Origin: CAYLUN01 sp964386865
GTDB lineage: Bacteria; Verrucomicrobiota; Kiritimatiellia; RFP12; UBA1067
Direction of reading: 5' to 3'
DNA length: 64,000 nucleotides
NCBI GenBank assembly: GCA_964386865.1
Contig: CAYLUN010000024.1
Location: 1-64,000, forward strand
Positions 43,868-52,265 of this stretch are shown piece by piece. The number at the start of each line of letters is the position of its first letter. Positions within the stretch are counted from its first letter, which is position 1. The position numbers and the translations under genes are program-made. The notes beneath the pieces are model-generated. The model had not been told where the DNA came from. It saw nothing but the letters and a program-made list of their open reading frames with translations, and searched no databases.

Positions 43868-45208
43868 CTACCCTTTCAGCCGTTTTGTGACACGGGCGCG
43901 AATGAGGATCGCCGTCAGATTCAGCGCCAACACAATCAGCACCAGCGTCGCCGCCATGCCGTACTGCACATGCCGGATCTCGTCGACCGCCTCATGCTCC
44001 GTGCAGATGTTATACAGGTTCCACGACAGCGAGGGCGTCGGATTCGTCAGCAGTTCGGCCGGCCGAAGCATCGACCCGACACTGACGACCGCCGTGAAGA
44101 TGACCGGCGCGGTCTCGCCTGCCGCGCGGCCCATGCTAATCACGATCCCGGTCAGGATGCCCGGCAGCGCCGCAGGCAGAATCACCGTCAGAATCGTCCG
44201 CCACTGGCTGGCACCCAGCGCCAACGCGCCCTCTTTGTAGGCGCGCGGCACCGCCGCGATCGCCTCTTCGGAGGCCCGGATCAACGTCGGCAGCACCAGC
44301 AGGGCCAGCGTAAGCGAACCGGCCAGCACGCTCTTACCCGGCGACACATGCAGCGTGTTAATGAAAAAGGCCAAGCCAAACAGGCCGAACACCACGCTCG
44401 GCACTCCAGCGAGCGTGTTCACGCACGAACGCAGAAAACCCATCACAGGCCCCTCCTTCGCGTACTCCTGAAAGTAGATGGCCGCCACGATTCCCAGCGG
44501 CACGGCGATCAGCATGGCGCCCAGCGCCAGATAGACCGTGCCCAGCACCTCGGCGCCGATCCCGCCGAAAAAGTGCGCATCGATCGACTTGTCTGTCAGG
44601 AACCGGGGGTAGAAGGTCAGTCGAGGCCGCAGCAGGCTCCGCAGCTCGGACTGCACGAGCGGAAAGATAGGCTCCAGCGACGTGCCGGCGAAGAGCGGCT
44701 GGCGGGGCACCAACACCCGCCGCCCCTCCCCTCCAGAGTAGTCCCACGTCTCCTCGAACAGGACATGCTCGACTTTCACCGTTGCGCGATCCCAGCGCGT
44801 CTGCCCGTAGATCCGTCGCGTCAATGCGGGAAGCGGCATACCCGGCTCAGGGCCCAGAAGAACCCCCAGACTTTCGCGGACGTCCTTGAAGGCCGCCTTC
44901 AGCTCCTTCCGCCGCGAGGCGGGCAGCGTGGGCAGCTCCTTCTCGAAGGCCGCCATCGCCTCGTAGATCGGCAGGCGCGCCAGCCGCACCTCGGCCCACT
45001 CCGCCTCTAGCAGTCGCTCGTCGCCGCGGTTGAACTGGTCGAGCAGCATGCGCCGGTGCTCGACGGTGCCCCGAAAAACATACGCGCCAGCCCCCTTTCC
45101 AAGGATCGGCACCAACACCAACAGCAGGGCAAGCGTCATCAGCGCAACAGCAAAGGTGGCGCTCAACGTAAAGGCGCGATCGACAAGTTTTCGGGTTGTC
45201 ATCCGCAT
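43868..45208 (-). CDS. pstA: Phosphate ABC transporter permease with large periplasmic insert
   Basis: A 446-residue permease, well over the usual 280-300. After the first helix (about 17-40) there is a roughly 160-residue hydrophilic segment, mostly charged helix (AEVRLARLPIYEAMAAFEKE, LPASRRKELKAAFKDVRESL), before the classic permease core (YLALGAMLIAVPLGIVAAIY, ACVNTLAGVPSVVFGLFGL-like region, EEAIAAVPRAYKEGALALGA, the EAA loop). It pairs with PstC. The insert may contact PstS or the envelope; its function is unknown. Confidence 0.94.
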   Translation of the reverse strand: MRMTTRKLVDRAFTLSATFAVALMTLALLLVLVPILGKGAGAYVFRGTVEHRRMLLDQFNRGDERLLEAEWAEVRLARLPIYEAMAAFEKELPTLPASRRKELKAAFKDVRESLGVLLGPEPGMPLPALTRRIYGQTRWDRATVKVEHVLFEETWDYSGGEGRRVLVPRQPLFAGTSLEPIFPLVQSELRSLLRPRLTFYPRFLTDKSIDAHFFGGIGAEVLGTVYLALGAMLIAVPLGIVAAIYFQEYAKEGPVMGFLRSCVNTLAGVPSVVFGLFGLAFFINTLHVSPGKSVLAGSLTLALLVLPTLIRASEEAIAAVPRAYKEGALALGASQWRTILTVILPAALPGILTGIVISMGRAAGETAPVIFTAVVSVGSMLRPAELLTNPTPSLSWNLYNICTEHEAVDEIRHVQYGMAATLVLIVLALNLTAILIRARVTKRLKG

Positions 45209-45212
45209 GCGC

Positions 45213-46352
45213 TCACCCTCCCCTCAGCCGCCGGCGCTGCCGGGTTACGATCCACTCGCCCACAAGGTTGCAGACGAAGCTGAAGACCAGGAGGCTCAGC
45301 CCCATCGCGAACAGCACGTGGTAGTGGGCTGAGCCCGTCATCTGGTCGGCCTCGCCCATGTCGCCGGCGATGGTCGCCGTCAGCGTGCGCACCGGCTGCA
45401 GCAGATTGTACCAGGGCTTGGGAATTTGCGCCGCGTTGCCGGACGCCATCCACACCACCATGGTCTCGCCGAGCGCGCGCATGATGCCGAGCAGCACGGC
45501 CGAGAAAATGCCGCTGATCGCAGCCGGTATCACGACCTTGACCAGCGTCTCAGCACGCGTCGCCCCCAAGGCGTAACTGCCCTCGCGCAGCTCTCGGCCC
45601 GCCGCCTGCAGGGCGTCCTCGGACACGCTCACGATCGTCGGCAGCGCCATCACGCCGAGTATTACCGACGCGTTCAGCGCATTCACGCCGCTGGCGATCT
45701 GCATGGCCCCGAACGCGCGTCCGACCCAGACCAGCAGCGCCAGGCTGCCGGCTAAGAAGGCGACGGACAGCACCGCGCGCAGGGCCTTCTGAACCGTCGC
45801 GGTCACCCGACCCGGCACCGCCAGGTCGGCAAGCACCACCGAGCCGATTACGAGCGCCGGAAGCGCCAGAATCCACCAGGCCGCTGCCAAAACCCGCCCC
45901 CCCTGCGTTTGCAACAGGGGCGCGAGAACCACCAGCGCGAAAAACCCATAGGCGACGGACGGGATGGCGGCCAGCATCTCGATCACCGGCTTGAGGACCT
46001 GCCGCACGCTGAAAGGCAGGATGTCGCTCATGCACAGCGCCGCGCACACGCCCGGCGGCACCGCCAGAACGACCGCGGCAACAGTGACCAGCAGGCTGCC
46101 CGTGAAGATCGCGGCCGCGCCGAACTGCGGCGGCTGATGCGCGGGATACCAGGCTTTAGACAGAAAGAACGACGACACGCCCTTGTCCTGAAAGAAGGGC
46201 AGCGCGTCCCGCGCGATAAAGAAAATGATGGCGAGCACAGCCAGCGCGGCTACGGACGTCACAGCGAAGAGCAGGGCGCGGCCCAACAGGCTGAGCGCCC
46301 GGCGCCTGACCTTCTCGCGTTCCGACAGCAGGATGTGCTCGCTCATGCGCAT
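45213..46352 (-). CDS. pstC: Phosphate ABC transporter permease
   Basis: A 379-residue permease with about seven to eight helices. LLSYGF-type features include FAVTSVAALAVLAIIFFIAR, LKPVIEMLAAIPSVAYGFFA, EDALQAAGRELREGSYALGA (the EAA loop) and RALGETMVVWMASGNA. ATG 46352 and ATG 46346 are both possible starts; the first is 2 nt after the pstS stop. It forms the channel with PstA. Confidence 0.95.
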   Translation of the reverse strand: MRMSEHILLSEREKVRRRALSLLGRALLFAVTSVAALAVLAIIFFIARDALPFFQDKGVSSFFLSKAWYPAHQPPQFGAAAIFTGSLLVTVAAVVLAVPPGVCAALCMSDILPFSVRQVLKPVIEMLAAIPSVAYGFFALVVLAPLLQTQGGRVLAAAWWILALPALVIGSVVLADLAVPGRVTATVQKALRAVLSVAFLAGSLALLVWVGRAFGAMQIASGVNALNASVILGVMALPTIVSVSEDALQAAGRELREGSYALGATRAETLVKVVIPAAISGIFSAVLLGIMRALGETMVVWMASGNAAQIPKPWYNLLQPVRTLTATIAGDMGEADQMTGSAHYHVLFAMGLSLLVFSFVCNLVGEWIVTRQRRRLRGG

Positions 46353-46354
46353 GT

Positions 46355-47176
46355 CTATTTCTTATCGGGAACGGGGATGAACCCTATCTCTTCGATGATC
46401 TCACGGCCCTTCTCGGAGCGGCTCAGGCCGATGAATTTGGCGATCAGGCTGTCCGGCGCAGGCGATCCGTTCGTGAACATGAACAGCTCACGCGCGATTG
46501 GATAGGTCTTGCCGATCACCGTCTCGGCACACGGCGCGACGCCGTTGATCTCCAGCGCTTTGACCGAGCGGTCGACGAAGCCGAGCCCGGCGTAGCCGAG
46601 CGCGCCCTTGGTCATCTGCACGCGCTGGCGAACGCCGCCGTTGCTGCCCGTGTACTCCGCGCCCTCGCAGATCTTGGCGTCTTTGCCAAGGACTAGCTCT
46701 TTGAACGACTCGAACGTGCCGCTGTTCGTGTCGCGGCTGACCACCACGATCGGCATGTCGACCCCGCCGACATCCTTCCAGTTCGTGATCTTGCCCGTGT
46801 AGATGTCGCGCACCTGCTCAACCGTCAAACCCTTGACCTTGTTCGACGGATGAACTATGACCGGCAACGCGTCAAAGGCAACGACATGGGCGGTCGGTTT
46901 CAGGCCCTTCTCCTCCATGGCCTTCTTCTCCGTGTCCTTCAAATGACGCGAGAGGTTGGCGATGTCGCAGGTACCGTTCAAAAGCGCCTTGGCGCCGTTG
47001 CCGCTGCCCGACTCGCTGACCGTGATGCTTACGTTCGGGTTCTGTCGCATGGTGTACTCGGCGAACGCTTTCGCGATCGGCCCGACCGTCGTCGAACCGT
47101 CCAGCACCAGCTTGTCCTGCGCCTGCGCCACCGCGCAAGCTGCCGCCACTGCGGCCATGATCATTGTAACTTTCAT
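46355..47176 (-). CDS. pstS: Phosphate-binding periplasmic protein
   Basis: A 273-residue substrate-binding protein: signal peptide cleaved near AQAQ (20), then the phosphate-binding DGSTTVGP, SESGSGNGAKALLNGTCDIA and SRDTNSGTFESF loops. AGGAGG precedes the ATG. Its gene lies 109 nt after the porin gene, and the gap contains a 14-bp direct repeat and a CTAACAC word, so it may have partly independent expression. It delivers phosphate to PstCAB. Confidence 0.97.
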   Translation of the reverse strand: MKVTMIMAAVAAACAVAQAQDKLVLDGSTTVGPIAKAFAEYTMRQNPNVSITVSESGSGNGAKALLNGTCDIANLSRHLKDTEKKAMEEKGLKPTAHVVAFDALPVIVHPSNKVKGLTVEQVRDIYTGKITNWKDVGGVDMPIVVVSRDTNSGTFESFKELVLGKDAKICEGAEYTGSNGGVRQRVQMTKGALGYAGLGFVDRSVKALEINGVAPCAETVIGKTYPIARELFMFTNGSPAPDSLIAKFIGLSRSEKGREIIEEIGFIPVPDKK

Positions 47177-47249
47177 GTTAGCCTCCTGTTTGTTGAACCG
47201 GACACCGGATGTCCGTTTGGTTATTAGTTAACCTGATGTGTGTTAGCCC

Positions 47250-47285
47250 CGCATGAACGTCCCGAGAGGAACGCATGAGCGTCCC
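47250..47285. repeat. Direct repeat with 22-bp period between porin and pstS
   Basis: CGCATGAACGTCCC (47250-47263) and CGCATGAGCGTCCC (47272-47285) differ at one base and are 22 bp apart, two helical turns. The second abuts the porin stop codon. A regulator site or mRNA-processing element is possible. Confidence 0.6.
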
Positions 47286-48680
47286 CTAGAATTTGCCGTT
47301 CAGCTCGAAGCGCAGCCAGTAGGCGGCGTCCTCGTCAACTGACGCCGTATCGTGCGCGTAGTAGTCGCCGTACCAAAGCGTCTCGCCAACCACGGCGCCG
47401 GACAGCTCCCCGCGCTTGCCGAACAGCTTGCTGGCGATCGGGAAATCGTAGCGGGCTTGGCAGTAGAGGCCGCGGTAGTCGTCTGTCGCACCATTGTCCT
47501 TCTCCGCCGCGAACATGGGGCCGGCCTGAAGCTTGACCTTATGTTTGCTGGCCGGCTCGACCGACGCCTCCACATGCGGGTAGATCAAGTTCGACCAGCG
47601 GTACTGGTCGTACGCGCCGGAGCAGAGCTCGCTGAACCACGTGGTGCGGTTGAAGACGGGGTTCCAGCCGCCGTCGGTGCTGCCGTCAGTCGTCTTGTAG
47701 TAGCTGTCCTCATCGCCTGAGAGGTAGAGCAACGCCCCCGTGAGCTTGGGCTTGCCGAAGACCTCTTTCTCCGCATACGTCAGCCCGCCATACCCCATCC
47801 AGGCGAAGATGTCCCGACCCTCCATGCCCGTCTGCCCATCGACCTGGCCGATTTGCACGGCGGCCTCGATTTCGGCCGACAGCTTGTCCGTGAGCTTGGG
47901 CGACAAACGCGTTCCCACCGTGTGGAAATCGCGCCCCGGATAGCGTGTGCTCTTATCGTAGAAGCGGGTCTCCTGCTTCCAGATCCAGTAGAACTCCATG
48001 GGGAAGTCCTGAACTTCGTTGTAGTGAACATAGGCCATCAGGCCTTTCTCGTCCATTTCGGAGTAGGGGCTGCCGCTCTTGAGCTTGGTGTTATCGTACA
48101 CGTCGTACGCGTTGCCAAGCGTCAAGTCATCCCGGTAGTGGTTCCACGTACCCATCAGGTCGACATCGCTCTTTTCCAAGAACTTGACGGTCGCCAAAAT
48201 CGCGTCGAAGTACGTCGAGCGCGAACCGTCGCCCGGCGTCCCGTCACTGACCAGCCGTCCCGCGCCCTCCTTGATGTCCTGCCGCCCGACACGCACGTCT
48301 ACTCGGTCGCCAATGTTTTTGAAATCGAGATAGAAGTTGTCAATGTAGATCTCGTCGGGAAACTCGTTCTTGCGGGCGTTGCCCGTGCTGTTGCGGTAGT
48401 CGCGGAACTCGTTCCCCAGCCGCAGGAAGGCGGCCAAATCCTCGCCATAGGAGGCCTTGCCCCACAGCCGCGTGCGAAACCGATAGTAGTCCTCGTACGC
48501 CGTATTGACGGAGGTCTTGCCCTTGTCCATCCAGTTGTCTTTGTACTCGTAGCGGAAGCGGAAATCCGCCCCGCCGTCGAAGTCGAGCCCCTTCTCCGCC
48601 TGCTTCGCCTCTTCGGCCAGCAGCGGAGCGGCCGACAAACAGAAGATGGCCGCAATCGCCCTCATTGACACGTTCTTCAT
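47286..48680 (-). CDS. Outer-membrane beta-barrel porin (alginate-export/OprP-like)
   Basis: A 464-residue barrel. ATG 48680 follows AAAGGGG and gives a signal peptide (AIAAIFCLSAAPLLAEE). Strand pattern with many Tyr/Phe/Arg alternations (FRFRYEYKDNWMD, YYRFRTRLWGKASYG, YWLRFELNGKF at the C-terminus with final Phe) matches the alginate-export/OprP class. As first gene before pstS and behind a Pho-box promoter it is probably an anion porin for phosphate passage. An alternative is a sugar-acid porin; context argues against it. Confidence 0.86.
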   Translation of the reverse strand: MKNVSMRAIAAIFCLSAAPLLAEEAKQAEKGLDFDGGADFRFRYEYKDNWMDKGKTSVNTAYEDYYRFRTRLWGKASYGEDLAAFLRLGNEFRDYRNSTGNARKNEFPDEIYIDNFYLDFKNIGDRVDVRVGRQDIKEGAGRLVSDGTPGDGSRSTYFDAILATVKFLEKSDVDLMGTWNHYRDDLTLGNAYDVYDNTKLKSGSPYSEMDEKGLMAYVHYNEVQDFPMEFYWIWKQETRFYDKSTRYPGRDFHTVGTRLSPKLTDKLSAEIEAAVQIGQVDGQTGMEGRDIFAWMGYGGLTYAEKEVFGKPKLTGALLYLSGDEDSYYKTTDGSTDGGWNPVFNRTTWFSELCSGAYDQYRWSNLIYPHVEASVEPASKHKVKLQAGPMFAAEKDNGATDDYRGLYCQARYDFPIASKLFGKRGELSGAVVGETLWYGDYYAHDTASVDEDAAYWLRFELNGKF

Positions 48681-48755
48681 GCTACCCCTTTCCACCTGCC
48701 CGCCCATTTCAGACGGCACACGCCGCTCAAACAGTACGGGCTCTTTTGTTGGGAT

Positions 48756-48787
48756 AGTATGTGGCCGGTGTGTCAGCGGCGTGTCAG
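48756..48787 (-). promoter_or_regulatory. Pho box and promoter of the porin-pst-pho operon
   Basis: Transcribed strand: CTGACAC, 4 nt, CTGACAC (48781-48787 and 48770-48776), an 11-bp repeat like the E. coli CTGTCAT box. CTGAC is followed by 10 nt and CATACT (48756-48761); TACTAT one turn of two bases later is an alternative -10. A third imperfect repeat lies at 48792-48798. No -35 hexamer exists, so PhoB activation is expected. Confidence 0.65.
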
Positions 48788-48805
48788 CGCTTTGTGAGTT
48801 TATGG

Positions 48806-49462
48806 TTAAGACCTAACAGACTGAACGGACCCCTCACACACACTGACGAATTCGTCCAGCCGGTCAACGGCAAGCTCATACGACTCGCCGCGCGCGTCGC
48901 CGAACCCGTACCGGCAGAAACACCGGCGCATGCCGGCGCGCGCGCCGGCCTCGAGATCCGCAAAGTGGTCGCCGACCATCCAGTCCGCTGGCGTCAGCGC
49001 AACGCCCATCCGCTCTGCCGCCAGCCGCAGCGGCGCCGGATCAGGCTTCAGCACTGCACAGTCTCCGCCTCCGACGACCGCGCCAAAATAGTGCAGGATG
49101 CCCAAGCCTTCCAGAATCGGCGTCGTAACGTCCGCCGGCTTGTTGGTCACCACCGCCAACCGCCAACCGGCTGCCTGCAGCCCGTTCAGCGCCTCAACGA
49201 CCCCGGGATAGAGCGTCGTCTGGTCCAGATAGTGCGCGCGATAGTGGGCGCGCTGGCGGGCCAGCAGCGCCGGCCACAGGTCGGGGCGCTCGGGGATCGC
49301 ACGCTGAATCAGAGCCGGCACGCCTTCGCCGACGCAGGCTTCGATCTCGCGCGCCGGCCGAGGCGCCAGCCCGAAGTCTTGCCGCGTCAGATTCACCGCC
49401 AGCGCAATGTCAGCGCGCGAGTCAATCAGCGTGCCGTCCAGATCAAATAGGGCTGTCTTCAT
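48806..49462 (-). CDS. gph: Phosphoglycolate phosphatase-like HAD hydrolase
   Basis: A 218-residue HAD phosphatase with nucleophile D7 and acid D9 (ALFDLDGTLIDS), motif II VVTNKP, lysine in LKPDPAP and motif IV VGDHFADLEAGARAG (the second Asp of GDxxxD present). ATG 49462 gives the family start. It removes phosphate from 2-phosphoglycolate or a related small ester. Its stop lies just upstream of the Pho-box promoter, on the same strand; it is probably a separate unit. Confidence 0.85.
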   Translation of the reverse strand: MKTALFDLDGTLIDSRADIALAVNLTRQDFGLAPRPAREIEACVGEGVPALIQRAIPERPDLWPALLARQRAHYRAHYLDQTTLYPGVVEALNGLQAAGWRLAVVTNKPADVTTPILEGLGILHYFGAVVGGGDCAVLKPDPAPLRLAAERMGVALTPADWMVGDHFADLEAGARAGMRRCFCRYGFGDARGESYELAVDRLDEFVSVCEGSVQSVRS

Positions 49463-49516
49463 AGGCGCGTATTCTGCCACACTGGCCCGCCCCCCGCCAC
49501 GCCAAAAACGCGTCGG

Positions 49517-52255
49517 CTACACTTTCACGGGCGCGCGCAGCGTCACCGTCGTGCCTTTCCCCAGCACGGTTTCGACCGTCATGCGCCCGCCCAGCCCCTC
49601 GACCCGCTCGCGCGTGCTGAAAAGCCCGAACCCGTCGCCGTTCACGCCCATCGCCTTGGCTGGATCCTGCGCGAATCCGCAGCCGCAGTCGCAGACGACC
49701 AGCTGCACGCCGTTATCTCCGTCACGGCGAATGAACACGCTAGCCTGACGCACGCGGGCATGCTTGACGACGTTGAACAACAGCTCCTGGGCCGCGCGAT
49801 ACAGGCAGAGGTACATGTTCTCGTCGAGCGGGGGCACCCCCGCCTCCGCGACAAGCGTCACCGTCAGGCCGAACTTCTCCTGCATCTGCTGGGACAGCCA
49901 GCCGATGGCGAACGGCAAGTCGCGCTCGCGCACCGCCGGCACAGAGATGTCGTGAACCAGCGACCGCGTGAGCCGGATCGACTGCTCCAGCATGCTGTCG
50001 GCCCTGTCCAGCGTCTCTCTCGCCGCCGCGCCGCGGACCATCTCGCGGGCGACCCCGAGCGTCATGCGTGCGGCAGCCAACGTCTGCTGCACGTCCTCGT
50101 GGAGAATGTTGGAAATGCGCTTGCGCTCTTCCTCCTCGGCGTGCGCCAGCCGCCCCGTCAAGGCCTGAAGCTGATGCGTGTACTTCTCCACCTCCGTCGT
50201 CCGCTCGGCGACCCGCTGAATCAGCGTCGCGTTCCACGATTCCAGCAGCTCCTGCGACTTCAGGCGCTCGGTGATGTCGCGAATCGCCGCAATGTGCACG
50301 CTGCGCCCGTGTATCGAAAAACAGCGAACCGCGATTTCGACCGGAAAAGCCGTGCCGTCGCGCCGCCGGTGCCGCCGCAGCGCGATTCGCAAGAGAGACG
50401 GGGTCTCGTCTGCGGCTTTCTCAGTAGCCCGGCGCGTCAGCTCCGGCTCGGCCGAAAGGTCAACGTTTCGCAGGGCTAGCAGCTCCTCGCGGCTGAAGCC
50501 GTAAAGCGCTTGAGCCGCCAGGTTGCAGTCGATGATGCTTCCCGAGTCATTGTCGATCAGAAAGATGGCGTCCGACTCCATCTCGAAGAGCATGCGGTAC
50601 CGCTCTTCGCTGTTCTTCAGCTCCCGCTCGATGCGCTTTCGCTCGTTGATGTCCATGAAGCTGCCGCTCACGCTGACCGTCCGGCCGTTCTCGACGTTGG
50701 CCCGACCGCACGAACGAACCCAGATCCGCTCGCCGTTCGCGCGGATGAATTCCAGCTCCAAGTCAAAAGGCTCGCCCAGCTCCACGGCCCGCCCCATCGC
50801 CCGCCTCAATACCGGCACGCTTTCGGGCGCATAGAAACTGAGCGCGCGCTCCAAGTCGTTCGTGTCGAAGCTGCGGTCAACTCCGTGGATGCGGTACACC
50901 TCGTCCGTCCACACGATGCGCCCCGTCGCGACCTCGTATTTCCACGCGCCCATTCTGGCCAGCTTCTGAGCCTCATCCAGCAGGCGCCGGGTCTCCATGA
51001 GCGCCTCCTCGGCGCGCTTGCGCGCGGTGATCTCATGGTAAATCGACTGGTACGTTCCGTCCGGCATCATCTTCGTGTGCATCTCGATGATGACTTCCGA
51101 GTTGTCACGGCGCCGAACCGTGCGCTCGCTCACGACCGTTTCGCCGCGCTGCAACAAGTCGAAGCGCCACGGGCGTTTCTGCATGCTCTCCGCCGTGAAC
51201 GGCATCTCTCTGATGTGCTTCCCGATCACCTCATGCCGGGCCATCCCGAAGATCTGGCACATGCACTCGTTCGTTTCAACAATGATCCCGTCGCACGTTC
51301 CGATCAGGATGCCGTCGACCGCGAAATTGAGGATCCTGCGGTACCGTTGCTCGCTCAGCACCAGATCCTCTTCCGCCTGCCGCCGCTCCACATCGCGCTG
51401 GCCCAGCAGCCGCTCGCGCGCACCTTCCAGCTGTGCGATCTTCTCCTGCAAGGCGTGGTTCAGCCGGTTGAAGTGGCGGGCGAGCATCACCTGCTCGTAG
51501 GTGCCGTACTCGTCCGCGTCCACCTTCTTTCCGCCCGCCGCAATTTCCCGGATGGCCTCCGTCAGCCGGTGGATGGGCCCCGTCACCAACCGCGCGACCC
51601 ACAGCCCCACCGCCATGCTGAACGCAAAGACGGCGAGGCCCACGGCCAGCGCCTGCCAGACCAAATCGCGCAGCTGCTGGTTGACGTCCGTCAGGCGCAC
51701 GCTCGCCCCGAACAGGTATTTGCGCCCGCGTACGTCAACCGAGGGAATCAGCGCCACGCGTATATCCCCCCATTTGTCGTGGTTGCTCTTATAGGCCGCA
51801 CGCATGGTCGCGAACGTGTTGGTATACAGCTCGGGGCTCGAGTGGGGCTCGAAGAAACCCGCGTGCAGGCGATTCTCAGCCTTTTTGTCGGGGGATGTCG
51901 ACGTGGTGAAGACGATGCGTCCGTCGACCAGCAGCAGGCTCCAAATATACTCTAAGCCAAGCTTCACGCACAAGCGGTTGTAGCGTCCGACGATCTGCTG
52001 GAACTCATCACCGGACACGGACTCCTGCCCGTCGATCCGGTCGTGGTAGTCTGAGGGCAACAGCTCCTTGGCCATCTGGGCCACGACCGTCAGCCGCTCG
52101 TCAATCTCCGCCAGCAGCGTCTGCTTCTGCTGCTGGTAGAAGATCGCGGACGTGCCCGCCATCACCAGCATGTTCACGCCGATCAGCGCCAGCAGGAACT
52201 GCTGGTGGATCGTGAGGAGCCTGCGAGACGGCGTCGGTGTATCCGGCGTTGACAA
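49517..52255 (-). CDS. Orphan PAS-rich sensor histidine kinase (NarL-partner type)
   Basis: A 912-residue membrane kinase. Start taken at TTG 52255, 10 nt after the upstream stop with GAGGGA in front; ATG 52342 would overlap the neighbouring gene by 77 nt. Helix about 20-40, extracytoplasmic domain to 195, helix 200-225, HAMP to about 285, three PAS/PAC modules (LNFAVDGILIGTCDGIIVET, then GAWKYEVATGRIVWTDEVY, then LFEMESDAIFLIDNDSGSII), HisKA_3 with H719 (ERKRISNILHEDVQQTL) and a HATPase ending GFGLFSTRERVEGLGG. Such kinases phosphorylate LuxR/NarL regulators, but none is encoded next to it. Confidence 0.9.
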   Translation of the reverse strand: MSTPDTPTPSRRLLTIHQQFLLALIGVNMLVMAGTSAIFYQQQKQTLLAEIDERLTVVAQMAKELLPSDYHDRIDGQESVSGDEFQQIVGRYNRLCVKLGLEYIWSLLLVDGRIVFTTSTSPDKKAENRLHAGFFEPHSSPELYTNTFATMRAAYKSNHDKWGDIRVALIPSVDVRGRKYLFGASVRLTDVNQQLRDLVWQALAVGLAVFAFSMAVGLWVARLVTGPIHRLTEAIREIAAGGKKVDADEYGTYEQVMLARHFNRLNHALQEKIAQLEGARERLLGQRDVERRQAEEDLVLSEQRYRRILNFAVDGILIGTCDGIIVETNECMCQIFGMARHEVIGKHIREMPFTAESMQKRPWRFDLLQRGETVVSERTVRRRDNSEVIIEMHTKMMPDGTYQSIYHEITARKRAEEALMETRRLLDEAQKLARMGAWKYEVATGRIVWTDEVYRIHGVDRSFDTNDLERALSFYAPESVPVLRRAMGRAVELGEPFDLELEFIRANGERIWVRSCGRANVENGRTVSVSGSFMDINERKRIERELKNSEERYRMLFEMESDAIFLIDNDSGSIIDCNLAAQALYGFSREELLALRNVDLSAEPELTRRATEKAADETPSLLRIALRRHRRRDGTAFPVEIAVRCFSIHGRSVHIAAIRDITERLKSQELLESWNATLIQRVAERTTEVEKYTHQLQALTGRLAHAEEEERKRISNILHEDVQQTLAAARMTLGVAREMVRGAAARETLDRADSMLEQSIRLTRSLVHDISVPAVRERDLPFAIGWLSQQMQEKFGLTVTLVAEAGVPPLDENMYLCLYRAAQELLFNVVKHARVRQASVFIRRDGDNGVQLVVCDCGCGFAQDPAKAMGVNGDGFGLFSTRERVEGLGGRMTVETVLGKGTTVTLRAPVKV

Positions 52256-52265
52256 GGCGAGTCCC

